A stretch of 40,900 nt of DNA, from contig NZ_JTHL01000001.1 of assembly GCF_000818195.1 (NCBI RefSeq), positions 4,884,206 to 4,925,105 of the forward strand, given 5' to 3'. A program made the translations under genes and the position numbers. This stretch comes from Streptomyces sp. 150FB. GTDB taxonomy: Bacteria > Actinomycetota > Actinomycetes > Streptomycetales > Streptomycetaceae. The first letter of the stretch is position 1. Every line of letters begins with the position of its first letter. Below the pieces are notes generated by a model, which was not told the origin of the DNA, did no database searches, and saw nothing but the letters and a program-made list of their open reading frames with translations. Positions 27,158 to 36,208 of the stretch are shown in pieces.

Positions 27158-28443
27158 CAGACGAATCGACGGAAACGGCCGGTAAGGAAAAGTCACAGAC
27201 GGCGTCCCGGACCGCGAAGCCGGAGCCGAACCCCGAGGCGCCGGCCGCCGAGAACACCTCACCTGCCGCGACCGCCAACACACCGCCCGCCCCGGCGGCT
27301 GCGCCCGGGATGACCTCCGGACCGGCGGCGGCCCCGCCGCGCGCAACGGACTCCGAGGCCCCCGAGAACGCTGGGAAAGCCGAAGGACCGGACGATCCCG
27401 AGGAGGTCGACGAAGCCGACGAGCCGGACACCGAGCAGCAGGCGGCGGAGGCCACCGCGACCCCGGAGTCCGGCCCCGACAGCGGGGAGACGGTACCTGG
27501 CACGACAGAGACCACCGCCGCTGCCGAGACCTCCGCCGTGGCCGCGACCGACACCGCGACCGTCGACGGACGGGGCGCCACGGCGACCGCCACCCAGACC
27601 CGCGCCGCGTCCGCCGGTACCGCGACGCTCACCCGTACGAAGGTCACGACCGGCCGTCCGCACAAGAGCATGCTGGCCGCGGCGGCGATCGCCGGCGCCC
27701 TGCTGATCGCTGTGCCGTTCCTGGTCAGGGGCGGTGGCGGCGACGAGGGCCGGCCGAACAAGCCCGTCTCCACTCCGGGCACCCTGCTCGGCGGCGCCGC
27801 AGGTGCGGTCATCCCCGGCGCGTTCGACTCCGCTTCCCCGTCGCCCCGGCCGGGCGGCTCGCAACTGCCGAAGGGGTCCACTCCCGCAGCCGGTGCCCCG
27901 CACGCACCGGGCGCCGGTGGTGCGAAGAACTCGGCCTCCCCGAAGAAGAGTTCACCGGCGAAGCCGAAGAAGAAAAGCACGTCGTCCGACAGCAAGGGGG
28001 CTCCGAAGACGAGCAAGCCCGCCCCACACCACGCGACGACGAGCAACTCGGCCGCGGTGGCCGCCGTCGGTATCTTCAGTCACGCGTCGGGCCGCTGCAT
28101 CGACGTGCCCAACGGGAGTTCGGCCAACGGCACCCGCCTCCAGATCTGGGACTGCACCGGTGCCTCCTGGCAGAAGTGGCAGATCCGCTCCGACGGCACC
28201 ATCCGCTCGCTCGGCAAGTGCATGACCCTCAGCGGCGGTTCGAGCGCCAACGGCACCCCCATCGTGCTGTCCTCCTGCAACGGTTCGGCGTCCCAGCGCT
28301 TCTCGCTCAACGGCTCCAGCGACCTGGTGAACCTCAACGCCGACAAGTGTGTCGACGCGAAGGACCAGAACACCGGCAACGGCACCGTCCTCCAACTCTG
28401 GTCCTGCGGCGGCACGGACAACCAGAAGTGGGACCGGCGCTGA
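27154..28443 (+). CDS. Membrane-anchored ricin-type beta-trefoil lectin protein
   Basis: 429 residues. Residues 1-169 are Ala/Glu/Thr/Pro-rich and disordered; a single transmembrane helix lies at about 173-191 (MLAAAAIAGALLIAVPFLV); a Gly/Ser/Pro/Lys linker follows to about 304; residues 305-429 form a ricin B-type trefoil with three QxW-like repeats (QKWQI, QRFSL, QKWDRR) and repeated SSANGT/NTGNGT carbohydrate-site loops. The topology is probably cytoplasmic N terminus and extracellular lectin. The ATGA overlap with the upstream gene places it in the T7SS transcript. A sugar-binding surface protein here might hold the secretion apparatus to the wall or receive the exported giant; this is inference. 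It is the last gene before the terminator. Confidence 0.85.
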   Translation: MTDESTETAGKEKSQTASRTAKPEPNPEAPAAENTSPAATANTPPAPAAAPGMTSGPAAAPPRATDSEAPENAGKAEGPDDPEEVDEADEPDTEQQAAEATATPESGPDSGETVPGTTETTAAAETSAVAATDTATVDGRGATATATQTRAASAGTATLTRTKVTTGRPHKSMLAAAAIAGALLIAVPFLVRGGGGDEGRPNKPVSTPGTLLGGAAGAVIPGAFDSASPSPRPGGSQLPKGSTPAAGAPHAPGAGGAKNSASPKKSSPAKPKKKSTSSDSKGAPKTSKPAPHHATTSNSAAVAAVGIFSHASGRCIDVPNGSSANGTRLQIWDCTGASWQKWQIRSDGTIRSLGKCMTLSGGSSANGTPIVLSSCNGSASQRFSLNGSSDLVNLNADKCVDAKDQNTGNGTVLQLWSCGGTDNQKWDRR

Positions 28444-28492
28444 CGTAACCCCGTACCGGACTCGTAGGGGAGTCGTAGGGGACTCGTACGGG

Positions 28493-28531
28493 ACGGACCC
28501 GGCGCGCGGCACACCAGCGCGCCGGGTCCGT
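28493..28531. terminator. Perfect 15-bp hairpin between convergent genes
   Basis: ACGGACCCGGCGCGC (28493-28507) and its exact reverse complement (28517-28531) flank a 9-base loop. It lies 50 bases after the lectin gene stop and 36 bases before the end of the opposite-strand UBP zinc-finger gene, so it can end transcription from both sides. No T-run follows, which is common for streptomycete terminators. Confidence 0.75.
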
Positions 28532-28566
28532 GCTGTGGTGTGCCGACCAGTGGCGGGCGACCGGCG

Positions 28567-28830
28567 TCAGACCAGCGACTCGTGGACGAAGCACCAGCGC
28601 CAGTTCTCACCGGGCTCGTACGACTCGACGATCGGGTGTCCGACCGTGCCCGCGTGGGCGCGCGCGTGCTTCAGCGGCGACGTGTCGCAGCAGCCCACAT
28701 GGCCGCAGGTCAGACAGAGCCGCAGATGGACCCAGGGGGTGCCCTGGCGCAGGCATTCCTCGCAGCCGTCCGGTGTGCGGGGGATGACCGGCCGTACGAG
28801 CGAGAGGTGCCAGTCGGTTTCGGCGGTCAT
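28567..28830 (-). CDS. UBP-type zinc finger domain protein
   Basis: 87 residues. The sequence CEEC (23-26), CLTCGHVGCC (39-48), then His55, His59 and His65 has the spacing of the UBP zinc finger (ZnF-UBP) found in eukaryotic deubiquitinases and HDAC6 and in many actinobacterial small proteins. Two or three zinc ions can be bound. In eukaryotes the domain binds a free ubiquitin C terminus; the bacterial ligand is unknown. The start has AAGGAG 8 bases upstream. Its ATG overlaps the stop of the thioredoxin gene (ATGA), so it is translationally coupled to the chaperone operon and is its last gene. Confidence 0.88.
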   Translation of the reverse strand: MTAETDWHLSLVRPVIPRTPDGCEECLRQGTPWVHLRLCLTCGHVGCCDTSPLKHARAHAGTVGHPIVESYEPGENWRWCFVHESLV

Positions 28831-29318
28831 GGTGTTCGCTCCTTGTCCCGAGAGCCGGCCCGCCGGCCGGCTATGGCCTGTTCCACCCAGGAACGCAGCG
28901 CGGGCGCCGGCGCCGCCCCGGCCTGCCGCGCGATGACCTCCCCGCCGTCCAGCACGAGAAGCGTCGGTATGGCCTGCACCTCGAAGCGGGCGGCGAGCTG
29001 GGGCGACTGGTCCACGTCGACCTTGACGAGCTTGATCACCCCGGCCAGGTCCCTGGCGACCTCTTCGAGCGCGGGGCTGACCATCCGGCAGGGCCCGCAC
29101 CAGGTCGCCCACATGTCCACCAGGACGAAGGGCGCGGCGCGTTCGGCGATCTCCGCGAAGTCGTCGTCGCCCGCCGCCACGATCCAGGGCAGCGCGGAGT
29201 GGCAGTCGCCGCAGCGTGGCGTTCCGGCGGCGGCGTCCGGCACCCGGTTCCGGTGCCCGCAGGACGGGCAGTCGGTGATCTGCGACCCCTGCGACCCCTG
29301 AGACTTCTGCGATTCCAT
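28827..29318 (-). CDS. trxA: Zinc-ribbon thioredoxin (TrxC/Trx2-like)
   Basis: 163 residues from the ATG at 29318. N-terminal zinc-binding pairs CPSC (17-20) and CGDC (36-39) precede a thioredoxin fold with the active site WCGPC (Cys74, Cys77) and the cis-proline loop AIPTLLVL. This is the architecture of E. coli TrxC-type oxidative-stress thioredoxins, reducing protein disulfides in the cytoplasm. An in-frame GTG at 29327 would overlap the clpB stop, but the ribosome site (AGGGAG) is only one base from it; the ATG at 29318 is 10 bases away and is preferred. Location behind clpB suggests joint induction with protein-damage stress. Confidence 0.9.
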   Translation of the reverse strand: MESQKSQGSQGSQITDCPSCGHRNRVPDAAAGTPRCGDCHSALPWIVAAGDDDFAEIAERAAPFVLVDMWATWCGPCRMVSPALEEVARDLAGVIKLVKVDVDQSPQLAARFEVQAIPTLLVLDGGEVIARQAGAAPAPALRSWVEQAIAGRRAGSRDKERTP

Positions 29319-29323
29319 GGTCC

Positions 29324-31990
29324 TCACACTCCCTGTGGCACGGGTTCGGGCCGCCGGTCGCTGTCGTCGCCGGCGCCTTCCCCCTCGTACGCGATGACAA
29401 GTTCGCCGTTCCTGGCGTCGATCTGGACGGTCGCGCCGTCCTCGACGTCGCCGCGCAACAGCGCCCGGCCGATGAGGGTTTCCACCTCGTGGGAGATGTA
29501 GCGGCGCAGCGGCCTGGCCCCGTACACCGGGTCGAAGCCCTGCCGCGCGATGAGTTGGCGGGCCCCGGTGGTGAGGTCGACGGCGATACGGCGTTCGGCG
29601 AGGCGCTCGCGCAGCCCGTCGAACTGCAACTCCACGATCTGCTCGATCTGGCCGAGGCCGAGGGGCTTGAAGAGCACGATGTCATCGACGCGGTTGAGGA
29701 ATTCGGGCCGGAAGTGGCCGCGCAGTTCGCCCATGACCAGCGAGCGGGCCTCCGACTTGATCTCGCCGTCGGCGGTGACACCGTCAATGAGGTGGGCGGA
29801 CCCGATGTTGGAGGTCATGATGATCACTGTGTTGCGGAAGTCCACCGCCCGGCCCTGCGCGTCGGTGATGCGCCCGTCGTCCAGGATCTGGAGGAGTGTG
29901 TTGAAGACATCGGTGTGTGCCTTCTCCACCTCGTCGAACAGGACGACGGAGTACGGCTTGCGCCGCACCGCCTCGGTGAGCTGGCCGCCCTCCTCGTACC
30001 CGACGTAGCCGGGAGGAGCGCCGACGAGCCTGCTGACGGTGTGCCGCTCCTGGTACTCGCTCATGTCGAGGCGGACCATGCTCTCCTCGGAGTCGAAGAG
30101 GGCGGCGGCGAGGGTCTTGGCCAGCTCCGTCTTCCCCACCCCGGTGGGTCCGAGGAAGATGAAGGACCCGATCGGCCGGTTCGGATCGCGGATGCCGGAG
30201 CGCGCCCTGATGATGGCGTCGGCGACCAGCCCGGCCGCTTCGTCCTGGCCGATCACCCGCTCCTGGAGTATCTCGTCGAGGCGGAGCAGCTTCTCGCGCT
30301 CGCCCTCCTGGAGGCGTGCCACCGGGATGCCGGTCCACGCGGCGACGATCCCGGCTATCTCGTCGTCCGTGACCACCTCGCGGAGCAGCCGCGAGCCGCC
30401 CTGCTTGGCGCCGAGTTGCTCCTCCTCGGCGGTGAGCCGCCGCTCCAGCTCGGTGAGTTGGCCGTACCGCAGCTCGGCTGCCCGGTTGAGGTCGTATTCG
30501 CGCTCCGCCTCGTCGGCCTCGCGGCGTACGCGCTCCAGCTCCTGCCGCAGGTCCTGTACGCGGCGGATCGCCTGGCGCTCCGCCTCCCACTGCGCCTGCT
30601 TCGCGTCGGCCTCGCCGCGCAGGTCGGCCAGTTCGCGCCGGAGTTCCGCCAACCGCGCCTGGCTGGACGCGTCCTCCTCCTTGGAGAGCGCGGCCTCCTC
30701 GATCTCCAGGCGGGTGACGCGGCGGGTCAGCTCGTCGAGTTCGGCGGGCATGGAGTCGATCTCGGTCCGCAGCCGGGCACAGGCCTCGTCCACCAGGTCG
30801 ATGGCCTTGTCGGGCAGGAACCGGTCGGAGATGTAGCGGTGGCTGAGCGTGGCGGCGGCGACCAGCGCGGTGTCCTGGATCCGTACGCCGTGGAAGACCT
30901 CCAGGCGTTCGCGCAGCCCACGCAGGATGGAGACGGTGTCCTCCACGCTCGGCTCGTCCACCAGCACCTGCTGGAAGCGCCGTTCGAAGGCGGCGTCGGT
31001 CTCGATCCGCTTGCGGTACTCGTCCAGTGTGGTGGCGCCGATCATGTGGAGTTCGCCACGGGCCAGCATGGGCTTGAGCATGTTGCCCGCGTCCATGGCG
31101 CCTTCGCTCCCGCCGCCCGCGCCGACCACGGTGTGGAGTTCGTCCACGAAGAGCAGGATCCGCCCGCCGGCGGCCGTGACCTCGTTCAGGACGGCCTTGA
31201 GCCGCTCCTCGAACTCGCCCCGGTATTTGGCGCCGGCGACCAGTGAGCCCATGTCGAGGGAGAAGACCGTCTTGTCCCGCAGCCCTTCGGGAACGTCGCC
31301 GCGCACGATGCGCTGCGCGAGCCCCTCCACGATGGCCGTCTTCCCGACCCCGGGGTCCCCGATGAGCACCGGGTTGTTCTTCCGCTTGCGGCTGAGGATC
31401 TGGGTGACCCGGCGGATCTGGGCGTCCCGGCCGATGACCGGGTCGAGGGTGCCGTCGCGCGCCTCGGCGACGAGGTCACGCCCGTACTTCTCCAGCGCCT
31501 CGTAGGCCCCTTCGGGGGTCGCCGACGTGACGCGCTGGTTCCCGCGTACGCGGCTGAGCACCGACAGGAACGACTCCTCGGTGACGCCGTACTCCGTGAG
31601 CAGCCTCCCCGCGGCCGTCGCCGGACCCTCGCCCGTGAGGGCCAGCACGAGGTGCTCGACCGAGACGTACTCGTCCCGCAGGCGCTTCGCGTGCTGCTCG
31701 GCGGAGTCCAGCAGCCGTGCGAGCCGCTGGGTGACGAAGACCTGGCCGGGCGAGGCCCCGGGCCCGGTGCTCCTCGGCCGCCGGGACACCTCGGCGTCCA
31801 CGGCCGTACGCAGCGCCGCCGTGTCGGCGCCGGCCTGTTCGAGCAGGCGGGGCACGAGTCCGTCCCGCTGGTCCAGCAGGGCGAGCAGCAGATGCTCGCC
31901 GTCGGTCTCGTTCTGGCCGAGCCGCACGGCGACGGCCTGGGCGTCCTGGAGGGCTTCCTGCGACTTCTGGGTGAGCCGGTTCATGTCCAT
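29324..31990 (-). CDS. clpB: ATP-dependent disaggregase ClpB
   Basis: 888 residues, usual ClpB length. Order: Clp N domain repeats (1-145), first AAA+ domain with Walker A GDPGVGKT at about 210-217, middle coiled-coil domain at about 400-530 ([21 protein letters not shown] onward), second AAA+ domain with GPTGVGKTE at about 613-620 and the sensor/C-terminal domain. ClpB rescues aggregated proteins together with DnaK/DnaJ/GrpE, all encoded just upstream. The acidic middle domain separates ClpB from ClpA and ClpC. An AAGGAG lies 12 bases before the ATG; the start overlaps the modulator gene by 10 bases. A further ATG at 31984 would give an ATGA overlap. Confidence 0.96.
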   Translation of the reverse strand: MDMNRLTQKSQEALQDAQAVAVRLGQNETDGEHLLLALLDQRDGLVPRLLEQAGADTAALRTAVDAEVSRRPRSTGPGASPGQVFVTQRLARLLDSAEQHAKRLRDEYVSVEHLVLALTGEGPATAAGRLLTEYGVTEESFLSVLSRVRGNQRVTSATPEGAYEALEKYGRDLVAEARDGTLDPVIGRDAQIRRVTQILSRKRKNNPVLIGDPGVGKTAIVEGLAQRIVRGDVPEGLRDKTVFSLDMGSLVAGAKYRGEFEERLKAVLNEVTAAGGRILLFVDELHTVVGAGGGSEGAMDAGNMLKPMLARGELHMIGATTLDEYRKRIETDAAFERRFQQVLVDEPSVEDTVSILRGLRERLEVFHGVRIQDTALVAAATLSHRYISDRFLPDKAIDLVDEACARLRTEIDSMPAELDELTRRVTRLEIEEAALSKEEDASSQARLAELRRELADLRGEADAKQAQWEAERQAIRRVQDLRQELERVRREADEAEREYDLNRAAELRYGQLTELERRLTAEEEQLGAKQGGSRLLREVVTDDEIAGIVAAWTGIPVARLQEGEREKLLRLDEILQERVIGQDEAAGLVADAIIRARSGIRDPNRPIGSFIFLGPTGVGKTELAKTLAAALFDSEESMVRLDMSEYQERHTVSRLVGAPPGYVGYEEGGQLTEAVRRKPYSVVLFDEVEKAHTDVFNTLLQILDDGRITDAQGRAVDFRNTVIIMTSNIGSAHLIDGVTADGEIKSEARSLVMGELRGHFRPEFLNRVDDIVLFKPLGLGQIEQIVELQFDGLRERLAERRIAVDLTTGARQLIARQGFDPVYGARPLRRYISHEVETLIGRALLRGDVEDGATVQIDARNGELVIAYEGEGAGDDSDRRPEPVPQGV

Positions 31991-32376
31991 CGTTGCTGGT
32001 CACTCCTTGCACCGCTACGGCGCAGCGCGGTCTCGAGAAGGCTGATCCGGTCGAGGAGGTCGACCACCACGCCAAGTGACGCGTAGTTGAGGCAGAGGCC
32101 GGACCGCAGGCGTTCCATCCGGGCGAGCACCAGCGGGGCGTCCTGGGCGAACCTGAGCCGTCCCCCGGCGTCCCGGCGCGCGTCGAGCAGGCCGAGGGCG
32201 ACGAACTTCCGTACGAGGTCGGGATGGAGCCCCGAGTGGCGGGCGACGACGTCGAGGGTGAGACCCGGGAGCGGTACGAGGGCGTACACCGCGCGGACCT
32301 CTTGGACCTCGGGGACCTCGCGGACGTCACGGCGGGCCTCGCGGGCTTCGCGCGCCTCGCGGTGCGGAGTGGTCAT
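31981..32376 (-). CDS. CbpM/MerR-like chaperone modulator or heat-shock regulator
   Basis: 131 residues. After an Arg/Glu-rich N-terminal tail (about 25 residues), the segment LTLDVVARHSGLHPDLVRKFVALGLLD is a MerR-type helix-turn-helix, and LNYASLGVVVDLLDRISLLETAL is the following helix typical of CbpM. CbpM binds and inhibits the J-protein CbpA, whose relative is encoded directly upstream. In Streptomyces the MerR-like HspR, next to dnaJ, represses the dnaK operon. Either role is possible here; the poor wing region favours CbpM. It starts at an ATGA overlap with the J-protein gene. The repetitive REAREAREARRDVREV start may be disordered. Confidence 0.78.
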   Translation of the reverse strand: MTTPHREAREAREARRDVREVPEVQEVRAVYALVPLPGLTLDVVARHSGLHPDLVRKFVALGLLDARRDAGGRLRFAQDAPLVLARMERLRSGLCLNYASLGVVVDLLDRISLLETALRRSGARSDQQRWT

Positions 32377-33335
32377 GGCGCCTTCCTCGGGTCGAAGTCG
32401 GAGACGTCTCGGAGCTGTTCGAACAGTTCACGCTCCCGGTCGGTGGGCTGCTTGGGCACCATCACGCGCAGCTCGGCGTAGAGATCGCCGTCCGTGCCAC
32501 GCGGGTTGGGCAGCCCCTCGCCGCGCAGCCGCAGCCGGCGCCCGCTGGAGGACCCGGCGGGGACGGTGACCTGGGCCGTGCCCTGCGGTGTGGGGACAGG
32601 GAGGGTCGCTCCGAGGGCCGCTTCCCAGGGGGAGAGCGGCAGTTGTACGGAGAGATCGCGGCCATCGACGCGGAAGGTGTCGTCGGGTGCGATGCGTACG
32701 CGCAGGAACAGGTCGCCCGCCGGCGCCCCCTCGCTGCCCCGGCCGCCCTGCCCGGCGAGCCGGATGCGCTGCCCGTCGGTGACACCTCGCGGGATGCGGA
32801 CGTCGTACGAGCGCCGGCCGTCCGGGCCGCCGAGGGTGATGCTCCGGTGACCGCCCTGGTACGCGTCCTCGACGCTGAGGGTCAGCTCGGCCTCCTGATC
32901 GGCGCCCGGCACCCGCCCCCGCGCGCCTCCGGCGCCGAACATCCCGCCGAAGAGGTCCTCGATGTTGATGCCGGAGGTGTCGAACCCTTCGTCGTCGTCG
33001 AATCCCCTGACGAACCGGACCCGTGCCCCTTCGCCGCCGCCGGACGTCGTCCAGCCGCCGCCGCGCGGGCCGGCACCCGCGCCGGCGCCCACGCGCTCGT
33101 CGTAGTCCTCAGGTATCTGCCGGAAGTCCGCGCCGAACCGGTCGTAACGCGCCCGGGTCTTGGGGTCGGAGAGCACGCTGTAGGCCTCGTTCAGCTCCTT
33201 GAAGTGCTCCTCGGCCTCCGGGTCCTTGTTGATGTCCGGGTGGTACGCGCGGGCCAGGGTGCGGTAGGCCTGCTGGATCTCGTCGGCGCTCGCCGAGCGC
33301 GGCAGTCCGAGGACGTCGTAGAGGTCGCGTGCCAT
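32373..33335 (-). CDS. dnaJ: J-domain co-chaperone, CbpA type (no zinc fingers)
   Basis: 320 residues: J domain (1-70) with HPD at 32-34, Gly-rich region (about 80-140), then two beta C-terminal domains (ELTLSVEDAYQGG to GDLYAELRVMVPKQP). The four CxxCxGxG zinc motifs of classical DnaJ are absent, so this is a class B protein like CbpA. It stimulates DnaK ATPase and delivers clients. The gap to grpE is 6 bases and the 3' end overlaps the modulator gene. A second, classical dnaJ probably exists elsewhere in the genome. Confidence 0.93.
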   Translation of the reverse strand: MARDLYDVLGLPRSASADEIQQAYRTLARAYHPDINKDPEAEEHFKELNEAYSVLSDPKTRARYDRFGADFRQIPEDYDERVGAGAGAGPRGGGWTTSGGGEGARVRFVRGFDDDEGFDTSGINIEDLFGGMFGAGGARGRVPGADQEAELTLSVEDAYQGGHRSITLGGPDGRRSYDVRIPRGVTDGQRIRLAGQGGRGSEGAPAGDLFLRVRIAPDDTFRVDGRDLSVQLPLSPWEAALGATLPVPTPQGTAQVTVPAGSSSGRRLRLRGEGLPNPRGTDGDLYAELRVMVPKQPTDRERELFEQLRDVSDFDPRKAP

Positions 33336-33341
33336 GGCACC

Positions 33342-33968
33342 TCACTCCTGCCGCTTGCTGACCACGGCGGTCATCGGGCGGAGCTGGCTGCCCGCCTCGC
33401 CGTAGCCGGGGCGCAGCACCTCGATCACCGTTCCCGGCTCGGCTTCGGGGTCCTCCGCCACACCGACGGCTTCGTGCAGGAGCGGGTCGAAAGGCACACC
33501 GGTCTGCTCGATACGGGGGTAGCCGAGCTGCGTGAGGATGGTGACGGCCTGGTCGCGTACGGCCTTCACCCCGTCGACGATCGAGCCGGGGTCGGACTCG
33601 GTGGCGTGGGCCAGGGCGAGGTCGAGGTTGTCGACGACCGGCAGCCAGGCGGCCGCGACCCGGGCGCGTTCGGCGGCCCGTTCGCGTGCGAGGTCCTTGA
33701 CCTGGCGTTTGCGGGTGTTGTCGAGGTCGGCGAGGGCCCGCATCCAGCGGTCGCGGAAGTCCTCGGCGGTGGGTTCGGGTGCCGGTTCCGATGCCGGTTC
33801 GGGTTCTGGGGCCGCTTCGGGCGTGGGCGCGTTCTCCGGCGCCGTGTCGTCCAACGGCTCCTGGGTGGCGGCGGGTTCGCCCCGTACGCCGTTCTCGTCG
33901 GGCTCCCGGGGCCGGGGCTCCTGGGACTGTTCGGGCGGCTCCGCCGCCGGCTGCTGGTGTGTGGTCAC
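33342..33968 (-). CDS. grpE: Nucleotide exchange factor GrpE
   Basis: 208 residues. The first 68 residues are Pro/Glu/Ala-rich and disordered; a long helix (DFRDRWMRALADLDNTRKRQVKDLARERAA) follows, then the beta domain with LLHEAVGV and the closing RPMTAVVSKRQE. GrpE releases ADP from DnaK. The dimer-forming long helix and the beta-wing are both present, so it looks functional. It is 8 bases behind dnaK and 6 bases before the J-protein gene. Confidence 0.93.
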   Translation of the reverse strand: MTTHQQPAAEPPEQSQEPRPREPDENGVRGEPAATQEPLDDTAPENAPTPEAAPEPEPASEPAPEPTAEDFRDRWMRALADLDNTRKRQVKDLARERAAERARVAAAWLPVVDNLDLALAHATESDPGSIVDGVKAVRDQAVTILTQLGYPRIEQTGVPFDPLLHEAVGVAEDPEAEPGTVIEVLRPGYGEAGSQLRPMTAVVSKRQE

Positions 33969-33976
33969 GGCGCGCC

Positions 33977-35914
33977 TCAGCTCTTGTCGAACTCGGCGTC
34001 GATGACGTCGTCGTCGGCGCCTTCCTTGTCGGCGGTGTCGTCCTGCGTGTCCCCGGGCCGCGCACCGTCCGTACCGCCACCGGCCGCGCCGCCACCCGCC
34101 GCACCGCCGGACCCCTGGCCCGTCTGGTGGGCGCCGAGCGCCGCGTGCATCTGCTGGAGTTCGGAGGTCAGCGACTTCGCCCTCGACGGCTCGGCCTCGT
34201 CCCGTACGGCCTGGCGGGCGTCGGCGACCAGCATCTCCGCGCGGGACCTCTCGTGTTCGGGGGCCGCTTCACCGACCTCGCCGAGGCGCCGCTCCACCTG
34301 GTAGGCGGCGGCGTCGAGTTCGTTGCGGGCGTCGACCGCCTCGCGGAGCGCCTTGTCCTCGCCACGGTTGCGTTCCGCCTCGTTCACCATCCGCTCGACC
34401 TCCGCCTGGTCGAGGTTGGAGCCCTCGCTGATGGTGATGGACTGCTCCTTGCCGGTCGCCCTGTCCTTCGCCGTGACGTTGAGGATGCCGTTGGCGTCGA
34501 TGTCGAAGGTGACCTCGATCTGCGGCTCGCCCCGGGGCGCCGGGCGGATGTCGGAGAGCTGGAAGCGGCCCAGAACGCGGTTGTCGGCGGCCAGTTCGCG
34601 TTCGCCCTGCACCACCACCACATCGACGGCCGGCTGGTTGTCCTCGGCGGTGGAGAACGTCTCGGAGCGCCGTACGGGGATGGTGGTGTTGCGCTCGATG
34701 ATCTTCGTCATCACACCGCCGCGCGTCTCGACCCCGAGGGAGAGCGGGGTGACATCGAGCAGCAGGACGTCCTTGACCTCGCCCTTGAGCACCCCGGCCT
34801 GGATCCCGGCACCCACGGCGACGACCTCGTCGGGGTTGACGCTCATGTTGGGGTCCTTGCCGCCGGTGAGGCGGCGTACGAGCGACTGCACGGCGGGGAT
34901 CCGGGTGGAGCCGCCGACCAGGATGACCTCGTCGATGTCGTTGTCGGTCACCTTGGCGTCGGCGAGCGCCTGCTCGACCGGGCCGAGGCAGCGCTCCACG
35001 AGGTCGGCGGTGATCTGCTCGAACGTCGAGCGCATCACGGTCTCGGTCAGATGCTTCGGGCCCGCGGCGTCGGCGGTGACGAACGGCAGGCTGACCTGCG
35101 TCTGTGTGACCGAGCTGAGTTCCGTCTTCGCCTTCTCCGCGGCCTCGAAGAGGCGCTGGAGCGCCTGCGGGTCCTGGCGCAGGTCGATGCCGTTGTCCCG
35201 CTGGAACGCGTCCGCGAGATGGTCGACCAGCGCCCGGTCGAAGTCGTCACCGCCGAGATGGCTGTCGCCCGCTGTGGAACGTACCTCCACGACGCCGTCC
35301 CCGACGTCCAGGATGCTCACGTCGAAGGTGCCGCCGCCGAGGTCGAAGACGAGCACGGTCTCGTGCTCCTTCTTGTCCATCCCGTAGGCGAGCGCGGCGG
35401 CCGTCGGCTCGTTGATGATGCGCAGCACTTCAAGACCGGCGATCCGGCCGGCGTCCTTGGTCGCGGTGCGCTGGGCGTCGTTGAAGTACGCGGGTACGGT
35501 GATCACCGCCTCGGTGACCCGCTCACCCAGGGATTTCGCGGCGTCGTCGGCCAGTTTGCGCAGCACGAGCGCGCTGATCTCCTCGGGCGCGTACAGCTTG
35601 CCGCGTACGTCGATACGGGCGACTCCGCCCTCGCCCTCGACGACGTCGTACGCCACGGCCTTGGCCTCGTCCGATATCTCGTCGTAGTGCCGGCCGATGA
35701 AGCGCTTGGCGGAGTAGATCGTCCCTTTGGGGTTGAGGATGGCCTGGCGGCGGGCCAACTGCCCGATGAGTCGCTCCCCGGAGTCGGTGAAGCCGACCAC
35801 GGACGGTGTGGTGCGGCTGCCCTCGGTGTTGGGGATGACGTCCGCTTCGCCGCCCTCCCACGCCGCGATCACCGAGTTGGTGGTGCCGAGATCGATTCCT
35901 ACTGCCTTGGCCAT
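33977..35914 (-). CDS. dnaK: Chaperone DnaK (Hsp70)
   Basis: 645 residues, full length. ATPase signatures GIDLGTTNS (6-14), [10 protein letters not shown] and the [11 protein letters not shown] block are intact, and the substrate-binding domain contains [17 protein letters not shown]. The C terminus is a Gly/Ala/Asp-rich tail ending [11 protein letters not shown], the usual EEVD-like bacterial ending. It is the first gene of a seven-gene operon; GAGGAG lies 8 bases before the ATG. Actinobacteria usually have another dnaK operon with hspR, so this may be a second copy. No CIRCE (TTAGCACTC) or HAIR (CTTGAGT) operator is apparent in the 294 bases upstream. Confidence 0.97.
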   Translation of the reverse strand: MAKAVGIDLGTTNSVIAAWEGGEADVIPNTEGSRTTPSVVGFTDSGERLIGQLARRQAILNPKGTIYSAKRFIGRHYDEISDEAKAVAYDVVEGEGGVARIDVRGKLYAPEEISALVLRKLADDAAKSLGERVTEAVITVPAYFNDAQRTATKDAGRIAGLEVLRIINEPTAAALAYGMDKKEHETVLVFDLGGGTFDVSILDVGDGVVEVRSTAGDSHLGGDDFDRALVDHLADAFQRDNGIDLRQDPQALQRLFEAAEKAKTELSSVTQTQVSLPFVTADAAGPKHLTETVMRSTFEQITADLVERCLGPVEQALADAKVTDNDIDEVILVGGSTRIPAVQSLVRRLTGGKDPNMSVNPDEVVAVGAGIQAGVLKGEVKDVLLLDVTPLSLGVETRGGVMTKIIERNTTIPVRRSETFSTAEDNQPAVDVVVVQGERELAADNRVLGRFQLSDIRPAPRGEPQIEVTFDIDANGILNVTAKDRATGKEQSITISEGSNLDQAEVERMVNEAERNRGEDKALREAVDARNELDAAAYQVERRLGEVGEAAPEHERSRAEMLVADARQAVRDEAEPSRAKSLTSELQQMHAALGAHQTGQGSGGAAGGGAAGGGTDGARPGDTQDDTADKEGADDDVIDAEFDKS

Positions 35915-36208
35915 GGGAACGCTCCTCAGGGACAGCCGCGCGGGCCCGTGACCCGGGCGCGGTCGAGTGCGGGCGGGCCGCCGGGTCGGACGGTCCCCCT
36001 ACGATCCGAGGGTCGCGCGGGGCGGGCGGCGGAACCTGGCCCTGGGAGGTCGAAATCCGTGCCGCCGCTCGGCTCGGCAGGGCAGCCGTACGGCGCGGGG
36101 GCGCTCATGTGCGGGGGCGCGGGGGATGAGCGATGCTGGGTGACGGGGATGGGCGAGCGAGCCGTGACGCGGCGTGCACACCGCTTCGCAGAGGGGCGTG
36201 ATCAGGCG
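35915..36208. other. Divergent intergenic region between dnaK and the PucR-type gene
   Basis: This 294-base gap must hold the promoters of both divergent genes. No clear -35/-10 pair, CIRCE or HAIR site was recognised. The only candidate is TAGGGG on the minus strand at about 35995-36000, without a convincing -35 box. Confidence 0.35.

Noticed and set aside
28567..29787. 406-codon minus-strand frame covering the UBP zinc finger and part of clpB
   Set aside because: Only the last 87 codons (from 28830) have a good ribosome site and a recognised domain; the rest overlaps thioredoxin and clpB in another frame.
29489..31246. 585-codon plus-strand frame opposite clpB
   Set aside because: It is a mirror frame of the ClpB coding sequence and has no domain or credible independent start.
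33779..36208. Upstream extension of the PucR-type gene to a 1410-codon frame
   Set aside because: The extension runs antisense to dnaK and gives no recognisable sequence; only the last 600 codons match a regulator.
35915..36208. HAIR or CIRCE operators before dnaK
   Set aside because: I looked for CTTGAGT/ACTCAAG and TTAGCACTC/GAGTGCTAA and saw neither.
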